Positions 1 through 9,101 of a stretch of 64,000 nt of DNA are shown here, in pieces. The notes beneath the pieces were generated by a model. That model was not told the origin of the DNA and searched no databases. It worked only from the letters and a program-made list of their open reading frames with translations. Each line of letters begins with the position of its first letter. The stretch's first letter is position 1. Location of the stretch: positions 1,821,501 through 1,885,500 of the forward strand of contig NZ_JAUSQV010000001.1 of assembly GCF_030811475.1 (NCBI RefSeq), in the 5' to 3' direction. A program made the position numbers and the translations under genes. The DNA is from Nakamurella flavida. Its GTDB lineage: Bacteria; Actinomycetota; Actinomycetes; Mycobacteriales; Nakamurellaceae.

Positions 1-337
1 AGCACCGGGGGAGCGCCCGCCGGACCGATCCGGTCCGGGACGACCGGTCCGGGACGACCGGCCGGGCAGGTGGATGGATGGAGGGAACGCCGACCGGATC
101 GCGTCCCGGTCCGTTCGCCTGCCCGGGGATGCCGTCGGGCGACCACCCGCGCCCGGGCCGCCTCGTGCCCACCGCGGACGGGGGTGGGACGTTCGTGGGC
201 GGCAGCGACCGACCCGGTGCGCAGCACCTCCGGGCCCAGCCAGGTGCCGGCCGGCCGGACCGGGCCACGGTCACCCCGGCTGCTCCCGGAGTCCCGGGTG
301 AACCGGGTGCACCGGGTGCACCGGGATGTGCGGGGAC
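1..337. other. Gene-free left edge with short direct repeats
   Basis: No convincing gene is visible here. The stretch lies downstream of the minus-strand flippase gene. It holds two perfect 14-bp direct repeats (30-43 and 44-57, unit beginning CCGGTCCGGG) and a short run of ACCGGGTGC units around 302-325. Open frames across it read as low-complexity Gly/Pro/Arg protein and continue as antisense frames over the flippase, so I do not call them. Confidence 0.5.
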
Positions 338-1930
338 TCAGGCCTTGCGGGAGGCGCGCAGTCGCAGCAGGAACCAGGGGGCGCAGGCCAGGGCGGCCGC
401 CGCCCGGACCAGGTTCCAGGTCAGGGTCTGCGGGATCAGCACCGACCCGGCCGCGATCACGACGGCCACCCCGATGAGTACGGGCACCTGGCGCGGCGCC
501 CGCGGCCACCGGGCGGTGCGCGGCAGCAGCAGTCGCTGCAGCAGACCCTGCAGGGCGAAGGCCAGCACGGTGGCGACGGCGGAACCGGTGATGCCCCAGA
601 ACGGGATCAGGGCGATGTTCAGGGCGATGTTGGACGCGGCCGCGAGCAGACCGGCCCAGGCCAGCGGGCGGGTCCGCCGACCGGTGAGCAGCGCGCGCTG
701 ACTGGCCCCGGCGGCGGCGACCGGGAAGGCGGACACCGCGACCAGGAAGACGACGAGCAGCAGCGGCTCGAGGTCGTAGTCGGCGGGGGCGACGATGCGC
801 AGCCCGATCGGCGCGACGAGGGTCACCCCGAGCACCATCGGTGCGAGCAGCAGGTAGAGCTCGTCACGGGACCGGCCGATCAGGTCCCACCGTTGCTGCT
901 CGTCGCGGACGGCGGCGATCCGCGGGGTCCAGGCCTGGCTCACCGACCCGAGGAGCAGCACGACGACGTACCCCACGGTGTAGGCGACCTGGTAGCGGCC
1001 GACCTCGACCGATCCGAGCATCCGCTGGATCACGATGCGGTCGCTGGCGTTCAGCACGAACAGGGTCAGCCCGCTGATGGCGACGGGGATGCCGACCTGG
1101 AGCGCGCGGCCGAGCAGCACCCTGTCGAACGCCCCGCGCAGGGCGGGGCGGGCCAGCAGCAGGCCGACGATCATCGCGGCGCCCTGGCAGATGACCCCGC
1201 CCCAGGCGTAGGTGGTGGCGTTGCGTTCACCGGCCAGCAGCAGGACGATGCCGACCACCGGCCCGCCGACGGAGGACAGGATGCTGACGGCGGCGAACGC
1301 GGGCATCCGGTCGGCGGCCATGAGCATGGCCAGCACCATCATCACCACGGCCCCGGGCGCGGTCCACAGCACGACCACGAACGCGAGTTCGCTGTAGCCG
1401 TCGAAGCCGATGGCCGGGCTCCAGACCCATCCGGTCAGCCCGACCAGGACGGCGACGGCCACCGACAGCAGGGCACCGACGGTCAGCAGCTTGCGGGCGG
1501 CGTGGTCGTCACCGTCCTCGGCGCGCTGCAGGCTGATGGCCCGGTCGAACCCGATCACCGCGAGCACGATCAGGATCTGGTAGACGGCGATGGCCGTGGC
1601 CAGGAGACCGAACTCGGCCGGGCCGAGGATGCGGGCGAGCACCGGGGAGATCAGCACGGAGCTCAGTAGCTGGAACGACCAGATGACCACGTACAGCAGG
1701 TCGCGGCCGAACAGTCGGCCCAGACCGGGAGCGGCCGGCGCGGCGGTCGGCCCGCCCGGCAGGGGCTGGCCGCTCGTGGCGTCCGGAGCAGCCGCGGTGG
1801 GGGCCGCGGATGTCGAGGGGGCGTCGCCGGTCGCGCTGATACCGGGCTCCTGACTGGTCGGGGCGGGGGTGGGCTGCTCCGGGTCGAGGTCGCCGCGGTC
1901 CCGTGCGGAGCCCGGGTCGGGGGTGGTCAT
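338..1930 (-). CDS. Polysaccharide flippase (Wzx/MATE-like, oligosaccharide transporter)
   Basis: A 530-residue integral membrane protein, probably moving lipid-linked sugar repeat units across the membrane. Residues 1 to about 60 are a disordered Pro/Ala/Thr-rich cytoplasmic tail. After it the sequence runs GLGRLFGRDLLYVVIWSF and continues through about a dozen to fourteen hydrophobic segments, including SPVLARILGPAEFGLLATA, typical of the polysaccharide_synt/Wzx family (members are usually 420-500 residues plus variable tails). I chose the ATG at 1930 (MTTPDPGS); the frame stays open far upstream but there overlaps the next gene in a nonsense frame. A 137-bp gap separates it from the glycosyltransferase gene upstream, yet orientation and context make it the last gene of the polysaccharide operon. 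Family assignment is firm; the substrate is unknown. Confidence 0.85.
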   Translation of the reverse strand: MTTPDPGSARDRGDLDPEQPTPAPTSQEPGISATGDAPSTSAAPTAAAPDATSGQPLPGGPTAAPAAPGLGRLFGRDLLYVVIWSFQLLSSVLISPVLARILGPAEFGLLATAIAVYQILIVLAVIGFDRAISLQRAEDGDDHAARKLLTVGALLSVAVAVLVGLTGWVWSPAIGFDGYSELAFVVVLWTAPGAVVMMVLAMLMAADRMPAFAAVSILSSVGGPVVGIVLLLAGERNATTYAWGGVICQGAAMIVGLLLARPALRGAFDRVLLGRALQVGIPVAISGLTLFVLNASDRIVIQRMLGSVEVGRYQVAYTVGYVVVLLLGSVSQAWTPRIAAVRDEQQRWDLIGRSRDELYLLLAPMVLGVTLVAPIGLRIVAPADYDLEPLLLVVFLVAVSAFPVAAAGASQRALLTGRRTRPLAWAGLLAAASNIALNIALIPFWGITGSAVATVLAFALQGLLQRLLLPRTARWPRAPRQVPVLIGVAVVIAAGSVLIPQTLTWNLVRAAAALACAPWFLLRLRASRKA

Positions 1931-2067
1931 CGGCGACCCGGTGCGGTCGGCCTCACCACGGGCCTGGCCCGGCAGGACGGGACGGTCCGCCCGTGTCGTC
2001 GCGGAGGCGGTCGTCGCGGAGCCGGTCGTCGGACGCGTCGGCGGGGTCCGGCCGTCCTCCACCGGGG

Positions 2068-2991
2068 TCACGCCGCACTCGACGGAGCCCGCACCATCTC
2101 GTCGACCGCGTCCAGGACGGCGGCGTCCCGGGACGGGGAGAACTTGCGTGCGAACAACGTGGGCGGGTTCGACCGACGGCGCTCGGCGAGGGCGTCGAGA
2201 TGGCGCACGGTGAGCCAGGACGGGCCCTTCTGCCCACCGGTCCCCCAGTCCTGGAACCAGAGGTTGGTGCGCAGATGGGCGTCGGCCCAGTCCGGGGTGA
2301 ATCCGGGCGAGTGCAGGATCGTGGGCACGAAGCTCTCGTCCGGCGCCCACACGGTCCGCCAGAACCGCACCAGGTCGGGCCGGGCGTCGTAGGCGTCCAC
2401 GACGGCCTGGACGTGGTGGCGCGCGAGGACCTTCTGCTGCGCGCCGCCGGCGGGCACCAGTCCGGCCGGGATGCGCCGCGGGATCGGCAGCCGGAGCATG
2501 CGCCGGCCCCACGGCTTGTGCCGGTAGCGCAGGCGGGGCAGGCCGCCGCCACGGCCCCAGGCCGGCTGCGGCAGCGGGAAGAAGTTCGTCACCGACCGCC
2601 CGACGTGGTCAGAGAGGAAGGCGATGATCTCGTCGCTGCCGGCCAGGGGGTAGTCGGCTCCGGTCATCATCGCGATGTGCGTCGCCGAGGTACCGGCCAG
2701 CGCGGCCCGGTAGCCGGCGATCTCCGCGTCGACCACCCCGAACGCCGCCCAGGGGGTGGCGAACCGGGGCAGCACCGTCACCCGTGCGGGCAGATCGGCG
2801 GTCATCGCGGCGAAGACGTCCGGCGCGGTGGCCGCATCGCAGTGCAGGAACACCGGGAACGGGTCCAGCGCCGCGATGAGCCGGTGCAGCTGGGCCGGGT
2901 CCGTGTGGGCGGCGATCACGCAGGCCAGGGCCGCTCGCGCCCCGGAGGTGTCCGAGGCCCCCCGACCGTCGTGGTCGCGGCCCGGGGTCAC
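2068..2991 (-). CDS. Core-2/I-branching-type beta-1,6-N-acetylglucosaminyltransferase-like protein
   Basis: A 307-residue protein resembling the Branch family (GT14, PF02485). Visible family features are LACVIAAHTDPAQLHRLIAAL at the N-terminus, the HCDA element, the segment MMTGADYPLAG and the later FWRTVWAPDESFVPTIL, where the acidic pair matches the conserved catalytic/acceptor region. Bacterial members transfer xylosyl or N-acetylglucosaminyl groups in exopolysaccharide clusters. It has no signal peptide or membrane segment. The GTG start at 2991 overlaps the stop of the upstream membrane protein by four bases (GTGA), so translation is likely coupled. The donor sugar cannot be inferred. 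Confidence 0.8.
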   Translation of the reverse strand: MTPGRDHDGRGASDTSGARAALACVIAAHTDPAQLHRLIAALDPFPVFLHCDAATAPDVFAAMTADLPARVTVLPRFATPWAAFGVVDAEIAGYRAALAGTSATHIAMMTGADYPLAGSDEIIAFLSDHVGRSVTNFFPLPQPAWGRGGGLPRLRYRHKPWGRRMLRLPIPRRIPAGLVPAGGAQQKVLARHHVQAVVDAYDARPDLVRFWRTVWAPDESFVPTILHSPGFTPDWADAHLRTNLWFQDWGTGGQKGPSWLTVRHLDALAERRRSNPPTLFARKFSPSRDAAVLDAVDEMVRAPSSAA

Positions 2992-5258
2992 GGAGCGCCC
3001 GGCCCGGTGTACTCGTACAGCGTCGTCGTCGGACCACGGAAGATGGCCCGCCAGTCCGGGGACTGCGCCATCACGTCGCGCAGCTCCTGGTAGTCCTCGT
3101 ACGACTGCATGCCGTAACGATCCCCCCAGGCCCCGATCGCGTCCGACACCAGCGCGTAGTGCGCGACGCCGGGGAACTGGCCGAGGAAGTCGGTGGTCAG
3201 CTGGCTCTCGTCCGCGGCGGCGTCGTAGCCGGCCGTCAGGCCCGGGTAGTTCAGCAGGGTGTCGCGGGAGATGCCGCGGACGTCCTGGTACCGGGCGGTG
3301 ACGCGACCGGGGGTGGCCCGGCCGGTGCCGGTGACCAGCATGACGGCGTCATCCGGGGCGGTGTTCTCGAAGACGCGGACGGCCTCGGTCGAGTCGGCCC
3401 GGATGATCCGCGCCCAGTCCATGCCGGTGAGGGCGAACACGTTCACGGCCGTGATGCCGACGAGCGACAGCACCAACCCGGTCTGCACGACGCGGCGACG
3501 CAGCCACCCGGAGGGCAGGGCCATGACGGCCAGGATGCTCAGCCAGGGCAACGCGAACATGACGACCCGGAAGATGCCCTCCTGGCCGTAGCTGGTGGCC
3601 AGGAAGAGCGTGCCGGGGCTGGCCGCGGTGGCCAGCAGGCCGAACCGGAGCCGGTCGCGGTGCCGGACGACCGCGAGGACCGCGAGCGCGCCGATGACCA
3701 CGAGCAGCAGGGCGGGGACCGCGTAGACGATCGTGTTGATCAGCGCCGGCGGGTTGACCAGGCCGTCGTTGACCGGCGGCGCTAGGTTGTCGAACAACCG
3801 GCCCAGGGCCTCGATGGACAGGAAGTTGCCCAGGATGTTCACGTTGATCAGGGCCCAGCCGACGGCCGGGACGAGCAGCGCGATCGGCAGCCACCACGGC
3901 CGGACCAACCGGAAGGCGACCAGCACGACGAGCGCGGCGACCAGCAGGTAGGGCGAGATCTGGTGGGTGACCACGCCCACCACGGTGAGCCAGCCGACCA
4001 GCACGAAGCGCAGCAGCCGGGCACGGGCGGACTCGTCGGGCCGGGCGATCACCAGGGCCAGGATGAGCAGCGAGTAGACCAGGCCGATCGACTGCGGCGC
4101 GAAGTAGATGGTGTTGACCGCGTTGGCCATCATGAAGAGCAGGCCGGCGGCCCAGGCCAGGGCCGGGGTGGCCAGGAAGCGACCGGCCAGCACGCGGACG
4201 GCCAGCACGGTGGCCGCGGCGAAGAGCACCGGCAGCCAGGTGGCCAGGATCATCGGGTCGGAGATGCCGGCGGCGTCCACCACCCAGGCGGCCGCGGTGA
4301 ACAGGCCGGGCCAGGACTGGAAGATGTCGGTCGAAGGGTCGAGCTGCCCGTTGACGCGGATGTAGTCGACGACGCCCACGTGCCGGGCGGCGGACACCAC
4401 GGTCGGGGTGCCGTACAGCGCGGCCTGCGACAGCACGGCCAGCACGCCCAGCGCGAGGACCGGCACGGCGAGGTTGCCGCCGGTGGCCCAGGCGAGCGCG
4501 GCCGCGGCCAGGATCAGCAGCGCGCCGACGAACCAGAGCGGTCCGACGCTGCCGAGCAGACCGGCGGGCTGCGGGTCCGTGCGGTGGGTCAGCGCATCGA
4601 CCAGGGTGAGCACGAGCCCGACGGCGGCGACGGCACCCGGCCGCAACGTGCGCGCGGTGGCGGCGAGGTCGAGCTCGCGGACCTCGGCGAGCCACTGGCG
4701 GCCCTCGGCCACGACCGACAGGGCCAGCAGCACCAGGGTCACCGCGACGGCGATCCAGAAGGCGGCCACCGGCTGCCACACCGGCACGGTGGCCATGACG
4801 AAGCCGACGGTGGTGGCGGCAGCCATGCTGCCGGCCACCGCGATGAGCACGAACGACGAGGTGGAGAGCACCGCCGTCCGGCTCAGCACCAGGACCGGCG
4901 CGACGGCCAGCCCGGTGGTCAGGAACAGCGTGAGCGCGACGGCCCGCAGGTCACCGAGTCCGGCCAGGGCACCGATGCCGCCGGCCAGCAGGGTGAGCAG
5001 CACCCAGCTCGCCGCGAGCAGGCGGGCCACCCCCGGCATCGGGGCCGACGAGCCGGCCCGCCGCAGGACGGGGAGGGCGCGCCACCGTTCCCGGCGCGAG
5101 CGGCGGGACGGGGCGGGAGTATCCGACAGGTCCCCGCCCACGTCCTGCCCGCCGGCGGGGAGCCGGTCGGTCAGGGCGTGCGAGCCGGTGGCCCCGGGGG
5201 CCTGGTCGGTGGTGCCGGTGATCAGGGATGTCCTGGTCGGGGCGTCGCTGATGCTCAT
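2988..5258 (-). CDS. Large multi-pass membrane protein, GT-C glycosyltransferase-like, function unknown
   Basis: A 756-residue protein with a hydrophilic N-terminal tail of about 85 residues, roughly fourteen or more hydrophobic segments, and a soluble C-terminal part of about 120 residues ending in YEYTGPGAP. The arrangement (loop after the early transmembrane helices, motifs such as NTIYFAPQSIGLVYSLL and THQISPYLL, extracytoplasmic tail) resembles GT-C-fold glycosyltransferases or polysaccharide polymerases, but I recognise no defined family. I chose ATG 5258 (MSISDAPT) because it overlaps the upstream stop as ATGA; the frame is open further upstream without such support. It sits in the middle of a glycosyltransferase operon, so a polymerase or lipid-linked sugar transferase role is the best inference. 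Confidence 0.75.
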   Translation of the reverse strand: MSISDAPTRTSLITGTTDQAPGATGSHALTDRLPAGGQDVGGDLSDTPAPSRRSRRERWRALPVLRRAGSSAPMPGVARLLAASWVLLTLLAGGIGALAGLGDLRAVALTLFLTTGLAVAPVLVLSRTAVLSTSSFVLIAVAGSMAAATTVGFVMATVPVWQPVAAFWIAVAVTLVLLALSVVAEGRQWLAEVRELDLAATARTLRPGAVAAVGLVLTLVDALTHRTDPQPAGLLGSVGPLWFVGALLILAAAALAWATGGNLAVPVLALGVLAVLSQAALYGTPTVVSAARHVGVVDYIRVNGQLDPSTDIFQSWPGLFTAAAWVVDAAGISDPMILATWLPVLFAAATVLAVRVLAGRFLATPALAWAAGLLFMMANAVNTIYFAPQSIGLVYSLLILALVIARPDESARARLLRFVLVGWLTVVGVVTHQISPYLLVAALVVLVAFRLVRPWWLPIALLVPAVGWALINVNILGNFLSIEALGRLFDNLAPPVNDGLVNPPALINTIVYAVPALLLVVIGALAVLAVVRHRDRLRFGLLATAASPGTLFLATSYGQEGIFRVVMFALPWLSILAVMALPSGWLRRRVVQTGLVLSLVGITAVNVFALTGMDWARIIRADSTEAVRVFENTAPDDAVMLVTGTGRATPGRVTARYQDVRGISRDTLLNYPGLTAGYDAAADESQLTTDFLGQFPGVAHYALVSDAIGAWGDRYGMQSYEDYQELRDVMAQSPDWRAIFRGPTTTLYEYTGPGAP

Positions 5259-6670
5259 GCGACCTCGTTCCTCGCGGGTTTCTCGCGGACCGGGGTCGCG
5301 GCCGTGGCCTGGGGAATGTGCCGACATGCTTTGAAGTACAGCACCGGTCCCATCGCCATGCCCGCCAGCTCCCGCAGTCGCAGGGTGGTGGTCGGCAGCG
5401 GGGGCGCCGGCGGCAGTGCCTGCACCTGTCCGTCCGCCGGTAGGTCGTGGGCGGTGGCGACCGGCTCCTCGGCCGGCGCACTGCCCTGGACGCGCTTGCT
5501 GCTCCGGGTGACCCGGACGGCCTGCGCGAGCCCGGGACCGACCTGGCGCAGCAGCGCCCGGCGGCTCCGGGAGTCCAACAACAGCTTGGTGACGTAGGCG
5601 GTCAGACCGGAGCCGTACCCGAAGATCTGCTTGCGCAGACCGGCCATGTCGCTGCGGTGCCGGTGCCAGACCAGCGCCGCGGGCTCGTAGGCCAGGGTGT
5701 ACCCGCCCTGCAGGATGCGCAGGAAGATGTCCAGGTCCTCACCGCCCTTGGTGGCGGTGCCGGCGCCGAGCGCCTCGTCGAAACCACCGAGCTCGCGGAC
5801 GACCTGGGTGCGGAAGGCCATCGAGGCCCCGGTGCCGAAGCGGCCGGCCGCGTACGGGTACAGCGGATCCTCCGGGTGCGAGGACGCGTCGTAGACCGTG
5901 GGGGTGCAACCGTCCGACCAGGAGACCCGGGCGTCGAAGTACCGCTCCGCCGCGGTGTCCAGGGTGGCGGTGCAGACCATGCCGGTCACGCAGCCGACGT
6001 CCAGACGCCGGTCGAAACCGCGGGCCAGGCCCAGCAGCCAACCGGCGTCGACGCGCACGTCGTCGTCGGTGTAGGCGATGACCGGACCGCGGACCTCGGC
6101 CAGGCCGCGGTTGCGCGCACAGGACAGGCCCGGGCGCGGTTCACGGACGTACCGGAAGCGGCTGTCCTGCCCGACCTGGGCGTCGAACGCGGCCCGCCCG
6201 GTCTCGTCGGACGGGGCGTTGTCGACGATGACGACCTCGAAGCCGCCGGGCAGTCCGGTGGCGTCCAGGCCCTGCAGATCGGCGAGCACGATGCGCAGCG
6301 CGTCACCGCGGTTGCGGGTGCACACCACGACGCTGACGGACGGGGTGCCGTCCTCGGGGGTGAGCCGGCGCAGCACCGGGAAGCTCGGGGCCGCGGGGGT
6401 GCCGGCGGCGAGCAGGGCGGTGAGCCGGTCGTGTTCGACGGTCGGCAGGGCGGCGAGGGCGGCACGCACGTCCAGGCGACCGCCGATGAGCGGTCGCTGG
6501 ACGACACCGACCGGTTCGCCGTACACACGGATCAGTACCCGGGCCACCACGTGGGCGGTGGTCGGCGCACTGATGGTGTGGGTCTCGGTCGGCAGGTGGG
6601 CGGCATCGAGCTCGGTGATCCAGATGGATCCCTCGCCCGACCCGACGCCCGCGTCGGGTCGGGTGCTCAT
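5255..6670 (-). CDS. Family 2 glycosyltransferase with N-terminal extension
   Basis: A 471-residue cytoplasmic or membrane-peripheral glycosyltransferase. The GT-A domain begins near residue 110 (PSVSVVVCTRNRGDALR) and carries the acidic nucleotide-sugar/metal motif TDDD at 201-204, followed by GGFDEALGAGTATKGGEDLDIF, where the GED triad matches the usual catalytic-base region. The first 110 residues form an extra domain of unknown role also seen in other actinobacterial GT2 proteins. The C-terminus ends with weak amphipathic or hydrophobic segments. Its ATG at 6670 overlaps the stop of the preceding GT2 gene (ATGA), and its stop overlaps the following membrane protein gene in the same way, so it is part of one coupled operon. 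Confidence 0.88.
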   Translation of the reverse strand: MSTRPDAGVGSGEGSIWITELDAAHLPTETHTISAPTTAHVVARVLIRVYGEPVGVVQRPLIGGRLDVRAALAALPTVEHDRLTALLAAGTPAAPSFPVLRRLTPEDGTPSVSVVVCTRNRGDALRIVLADLQGLDATGLPGGFEVVIVDNAPSDETGRAAFDAQVGQDSRFRYVREPRPGLSCARNRGLAEVRGPVIAYTDDDVRVDAGWLLGLARGFDRRLDVGCVTGMVCTATLDTAAERYFDARVSWSDGCTPTVYDASSHPEDPLYPYAAGRFGTGASMAFRTQVVRELGGFDEALGAGTATKGGEDLDIFLRILQGGYTLAYEPAALVWHRHRSDMAGLRKQIFGYGSGLTAYVTKLLLDSRSRRALLRQVGPGLAQAVRVTRSSKRVQGSAPAEEPVATAHDLPADGQVQALPPAPPLPTTTLRLRELAGMAMGPVLYFKACRHIPQATAATPVREKPARNEVA

Positions 6671-7656
6671 GCGGCTTCGCTCCGCACCAGGGGGGTGGCC
6701 TCGACCAGCTCGGTCTGCGCGGCGGCCCGCAGGCCACGCACGTAGCCCAGCGAGGTGGCACCGAGCCCGTAGACGACGGCGGCACCGCGCAGCAGGCCGT
6801 GCACATCGCCGCGCAGCGCGTCCTTCACACCGCGGAACACCGCACGCGGCAGCACCGTGGAGACGTAGGACCGCTCGGTGGCCAGCGCGTCGTTGCGACC
6901 GACCCCCTTGGCGACGAGCGCCTTGGACACGCCCTCCCAGTAGCAGCGCCGGGAGAAGTAGCCCAGGGTGCGCCGGTTCTCGGTCACCCGGTGGTGCACC
7001 ACGGCGCCGGGGGCGCTGAGGATGCGGGCCGCGGGATCACGCTGACGCAGCCGGATGGAGAACTCGGTCTCCTCGCAACCGACCGGGTGCGTACCGACCC
7101 GGCCGATGCCGGACGTGAAGCCGCCCAGTTCGGCCAGCGCGGGGCGCCGGAAGGCCATCGAGCAGCCCAGCGGGTTCCGCACCGGGACCTGCGTGGTCGG
7201 CATGCCCTCGTAGCTGCAGCCCACCACCCAGAGGAACGGCTCCGGAAACCAGCGCGGCTGCCCGGCGCCGTCCCAGTTCGGGTCGGCCCAGCCGGCGACA
7301 CCCTGCACCTGCGGGTCGGTGAACGGAGCGACCATCTGCTCCACCCACCCGTCCGCGGCCCGGGCGTCGTCGTCCAGGAACAGGACGATGTCGGAGTCCG
7401 CGGCCTCGATACCGGTGTTGCGTGCACCGGAGAGCCCGTTGCCGGCGGTGTTCGCGATGACCAGCGCCCGGGGGCAGGCGAGGGTCAGGCGGGCGAGCAG
7501 AGCCGGGTTGTGGTCGACGACGAGGATGACCTCGTCGGGGACCACGGACTGTCCGAGCACCGAGTGATAGGCGTCCAGGACGTCGTCCCAGCGCTTCTCG
7601 GTGTAGGCACAGATGACGACGGCGACCGTGCCGGGCGCGGAGGGGCCGACCGTCAC
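6667..7656 (-). CDS. Family 2 glycosyltransferase
   Basis: A 329-residue GT2 protein. The domain starts at residue 10 (TVAVVICAYTEKRWDDV), has the DDD motif at 95-97 within IVLFLDDDARA and the acceptor-side motif GCEETEFSIRLRQ, all classic for rhamnosyl- or glucosyl-type GT2 enzymes of surface polysaccharides. A hydrophobic C-terminal stretch (about 285-310) may tether it to the membrane. The start is GTG at 7656, overlapping the upstream stop by four bases (GTGA). Donor and acceptor are unknown. Confidence 0.88.
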   Translation of the reverse strand: MTVGPSAPGTVAVVICAYTEKRWDDVLDAYHSVLGQSVVPDEVILVVDHNPALLARLTLACPRALVIANTAGNGLSGARNTGIEAADSDIVLFLDDDARAADGWVEQMVAPFTDPQVQGVAGWADPNWDGAGQPRWFPEPFLWVVGCSYEGMPTTQVPVRNPLGCSMAFRRPALAELGGFTSGIGRVGTHPVGCEETEFSIRLRQRDPAARILSAPGAVVHHRVTENRRTLGYFSRRCYWEGVSKALVAKGVGRNDALATERSYVSTVLPRAVFRGVKDALRGDVHGLLRGAAVVYGLGATSLGYVRGLRAAAQTELVEATPLVRSEAA

Positions 7657-8483
7657 ACTGCCTCCGACCGCTGGGCGGCGGTCGTGGCGCGCTCGGGCAG
7701 GGGAACCACCACGGCGGGGGCGGTGTGCTGCAGCGAGCGGGCCGCGGCCTGCTGGGGGGTGACGCGCTCACGCATGATGGTGAACAGCACGCGCCAGCCG
7801 TCGCGGAAGGTGCGCAGGTTGCTCTCGCCGGAACGGCGCGGGTACTCGAAGCTGGGCACCTCGGCGATCTTGAGCCGCGACTTCGCGACACGCACGTTGA
7901 TCAGCGTCTCGATCTCGAAGCCGTCGCCCCACACCGCGTCGACGGTCGTGTCGTGGGCCGCGGGCAGCCCGAAGGCCAGCAGGCACTCGCGACGGAACGC
8001 GTTGTAGCCGTAGCAGAGGTCGGAGAACTTGGTCCGGAACAGGATGTTGGTGATCCCGTTCAGGCCCTTGTTCCCCAGGTCGCGCAGCAGGGAGATGTCG
8101 TCGCTGCCACCGCCGGCGCAGAAGCGGCTGCCCTTGGCGTAGTGGGCGCCGGCGTCCAGCGCGGCCAGGTAGTCCGGGATCTCCCGCGGGTCCATGGACC
8201 CGTCGGCGTCGATCATGACGATGTAGTCACCGGTGCTCGCGGCGAACCCGGCGGCCAGGGCGTTGCCCTTGCCCTTGCGGGACTGGTGCACGACCTTGAT
8301 GTCGGGGTAGACGGCCTGGGCGGCCTCGATGGTCCCGTCGACGGAGTTGCCGTCGACCAGGATCACCTCGTCGATGCCGGAGGGCAGGTTCTCCAGCACG
8401 AACGGGACGTTCTTTGCCTCGTTGCGCGTGGGGATGACCACGGACACGGTCGGACGGGGACGACGAGCATGATGAGGTGACAT
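7653..8483 (-). CDS. Family 2 glycosyltransferase, dolichol-phosphate-mannose-synthase-like
   Basis: A 276-residue GT2 enzyme and first gene of the polysaccharide operon. The Rossmann-type start PTVSVVIPTRNEAKNV, the DGNSVDG segment and DADG at 92-95 (VMIDADGSMDPRE), followed by GSRF and LCYGYNAFRRE, are typical of the DPM1/polyprenyl-phosphate glycosyltransferase branch, which makes lipid-linked monosaccharide donors. No C-terminal transmembrane pair is present. I chose ATG 8483 because a GGAG lies 6-7 bases upstream; an in-frame ATG at 8531 lacks such a site. The 288-bp gap to the divergent small gene should contain the operon promoter, though I see no clear -35/-10. Confidence 0.87.
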   Translation of the reverse strand: MSPHHARRPRPTVSVVIPTRNEAKNVPFVLENLPSGIDEVILVDGNSVDGTIEAAQAVYPDIKVVHQSRKGKGNALAAGFAASTGDYIVMIDADGSMDPREIPDYLAALDAGAHYAKGSRFCAGGGSDDISLLRDLGNKGLNGITNILFRTKFSDLCYGYNAFRRECLLAFGLPAAHDTTVDAVWGDGFEIETLINVRVAKSRLKIAEVPSFEYPRRSGESNLRTFRDGWRVLFTIMRERVTPQQAAARSLQHTAPAVVVPLPERATTAAQRSEAV

Positions 8484-8771
8484 GAGCTCCGCAGCTTTCG
8501 AGGGGGGGCGGCTGTGCGGGATCGGGCACAACTACTGGGCCGAGCACGAACCGATGAGGTCGTCGGCGACCGGCTGGCAGGGACTTGCACGAACGGAAGA
8601 CGGACAAAAACTGGGTCTCCGATGAACCAGATCCACAGTGCGGCCCTGGAGACCGGGGCCGTCCGTTTTCCACGATGGTGTGACCGGGGGAGCTCGTCCT
8701 CCACCCGAATGACGGCCGAACCATACCAAGAGCTCCCTGCGAACTACCCACCGTCAGAGAGGAACTCTCCC

Positions 8772-8921
8772 GTGAACGCCGATGCACCCTGTCGGTGCGG
8801 GCATCCCCGCAGCGCGCACGAACACTTCCGCGCCGGCACGGACTGCGCCATCTGCGCTGGCCGGGCGTGTCATCGCTACCGCCGACGATGGCTGTTCCCC
8901 GGGCGCCGACGGCGTCCGTGA
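8772..8921 (+). CDS. Small Cys/His-rich protein (putative zinc-binding), 49 aa
   Basis: A 49-residue basic protein starting at GTG 8772 behind a GAGAGGA ribosome binding site. The spacing CRCGHPRSAHEHFRAGTDC-xx-C-xxx-C gives five or six cysteines and three histidines in 35 residues, which strongly suggests one bound zinc ion, followed by an Arg-rich tail. Similar tiny proteins with CxCGHxxxxHEHxRxGxDC are widespread hypothetical proteins of actinobacteria, to my knowledge without assigned function. It is divergent from the glycosyltransferase operon and precedes the aminotransferase gene. The ribosome binding site and motif make it a real gene despite its size. Confidence 0.7.
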   Translation: MNADAPCRCGHPRSAHEHFRAGTDCAICAGRACHRYRRRWLFPGRRRRP

Positions 8922-9101
8922 CCAGCCCGACTGTGACCGGTCTCATACTGTTCACAGAGGTTTATCAGGCGCGGTCGCCATTCGCGTTCACGCGATGGGA
9001 AGGCCGCCGTAACGGATTCGACTCATTCGCGCAACCGAAACGGTTGTGTCCCGACCGGAGATAGTTTCGTGATCGTCGCCACGCGGAAAGGAATGGGCGT
9101 G

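Noticed and set aside
290-345. Collagen-like GxP repeats on the plus strand
   Set aside because: Only a few Gly-x-Pro triplets produced by a short DNA repeat, within a frame that is antisense to the flippase.
326-1669. Long plus-strand frame opposite the flippase gene
   Set aside because: Gln/Gly/Asp/His-rich with no recognisable motif; antisense shadow of a clear membrane protein.
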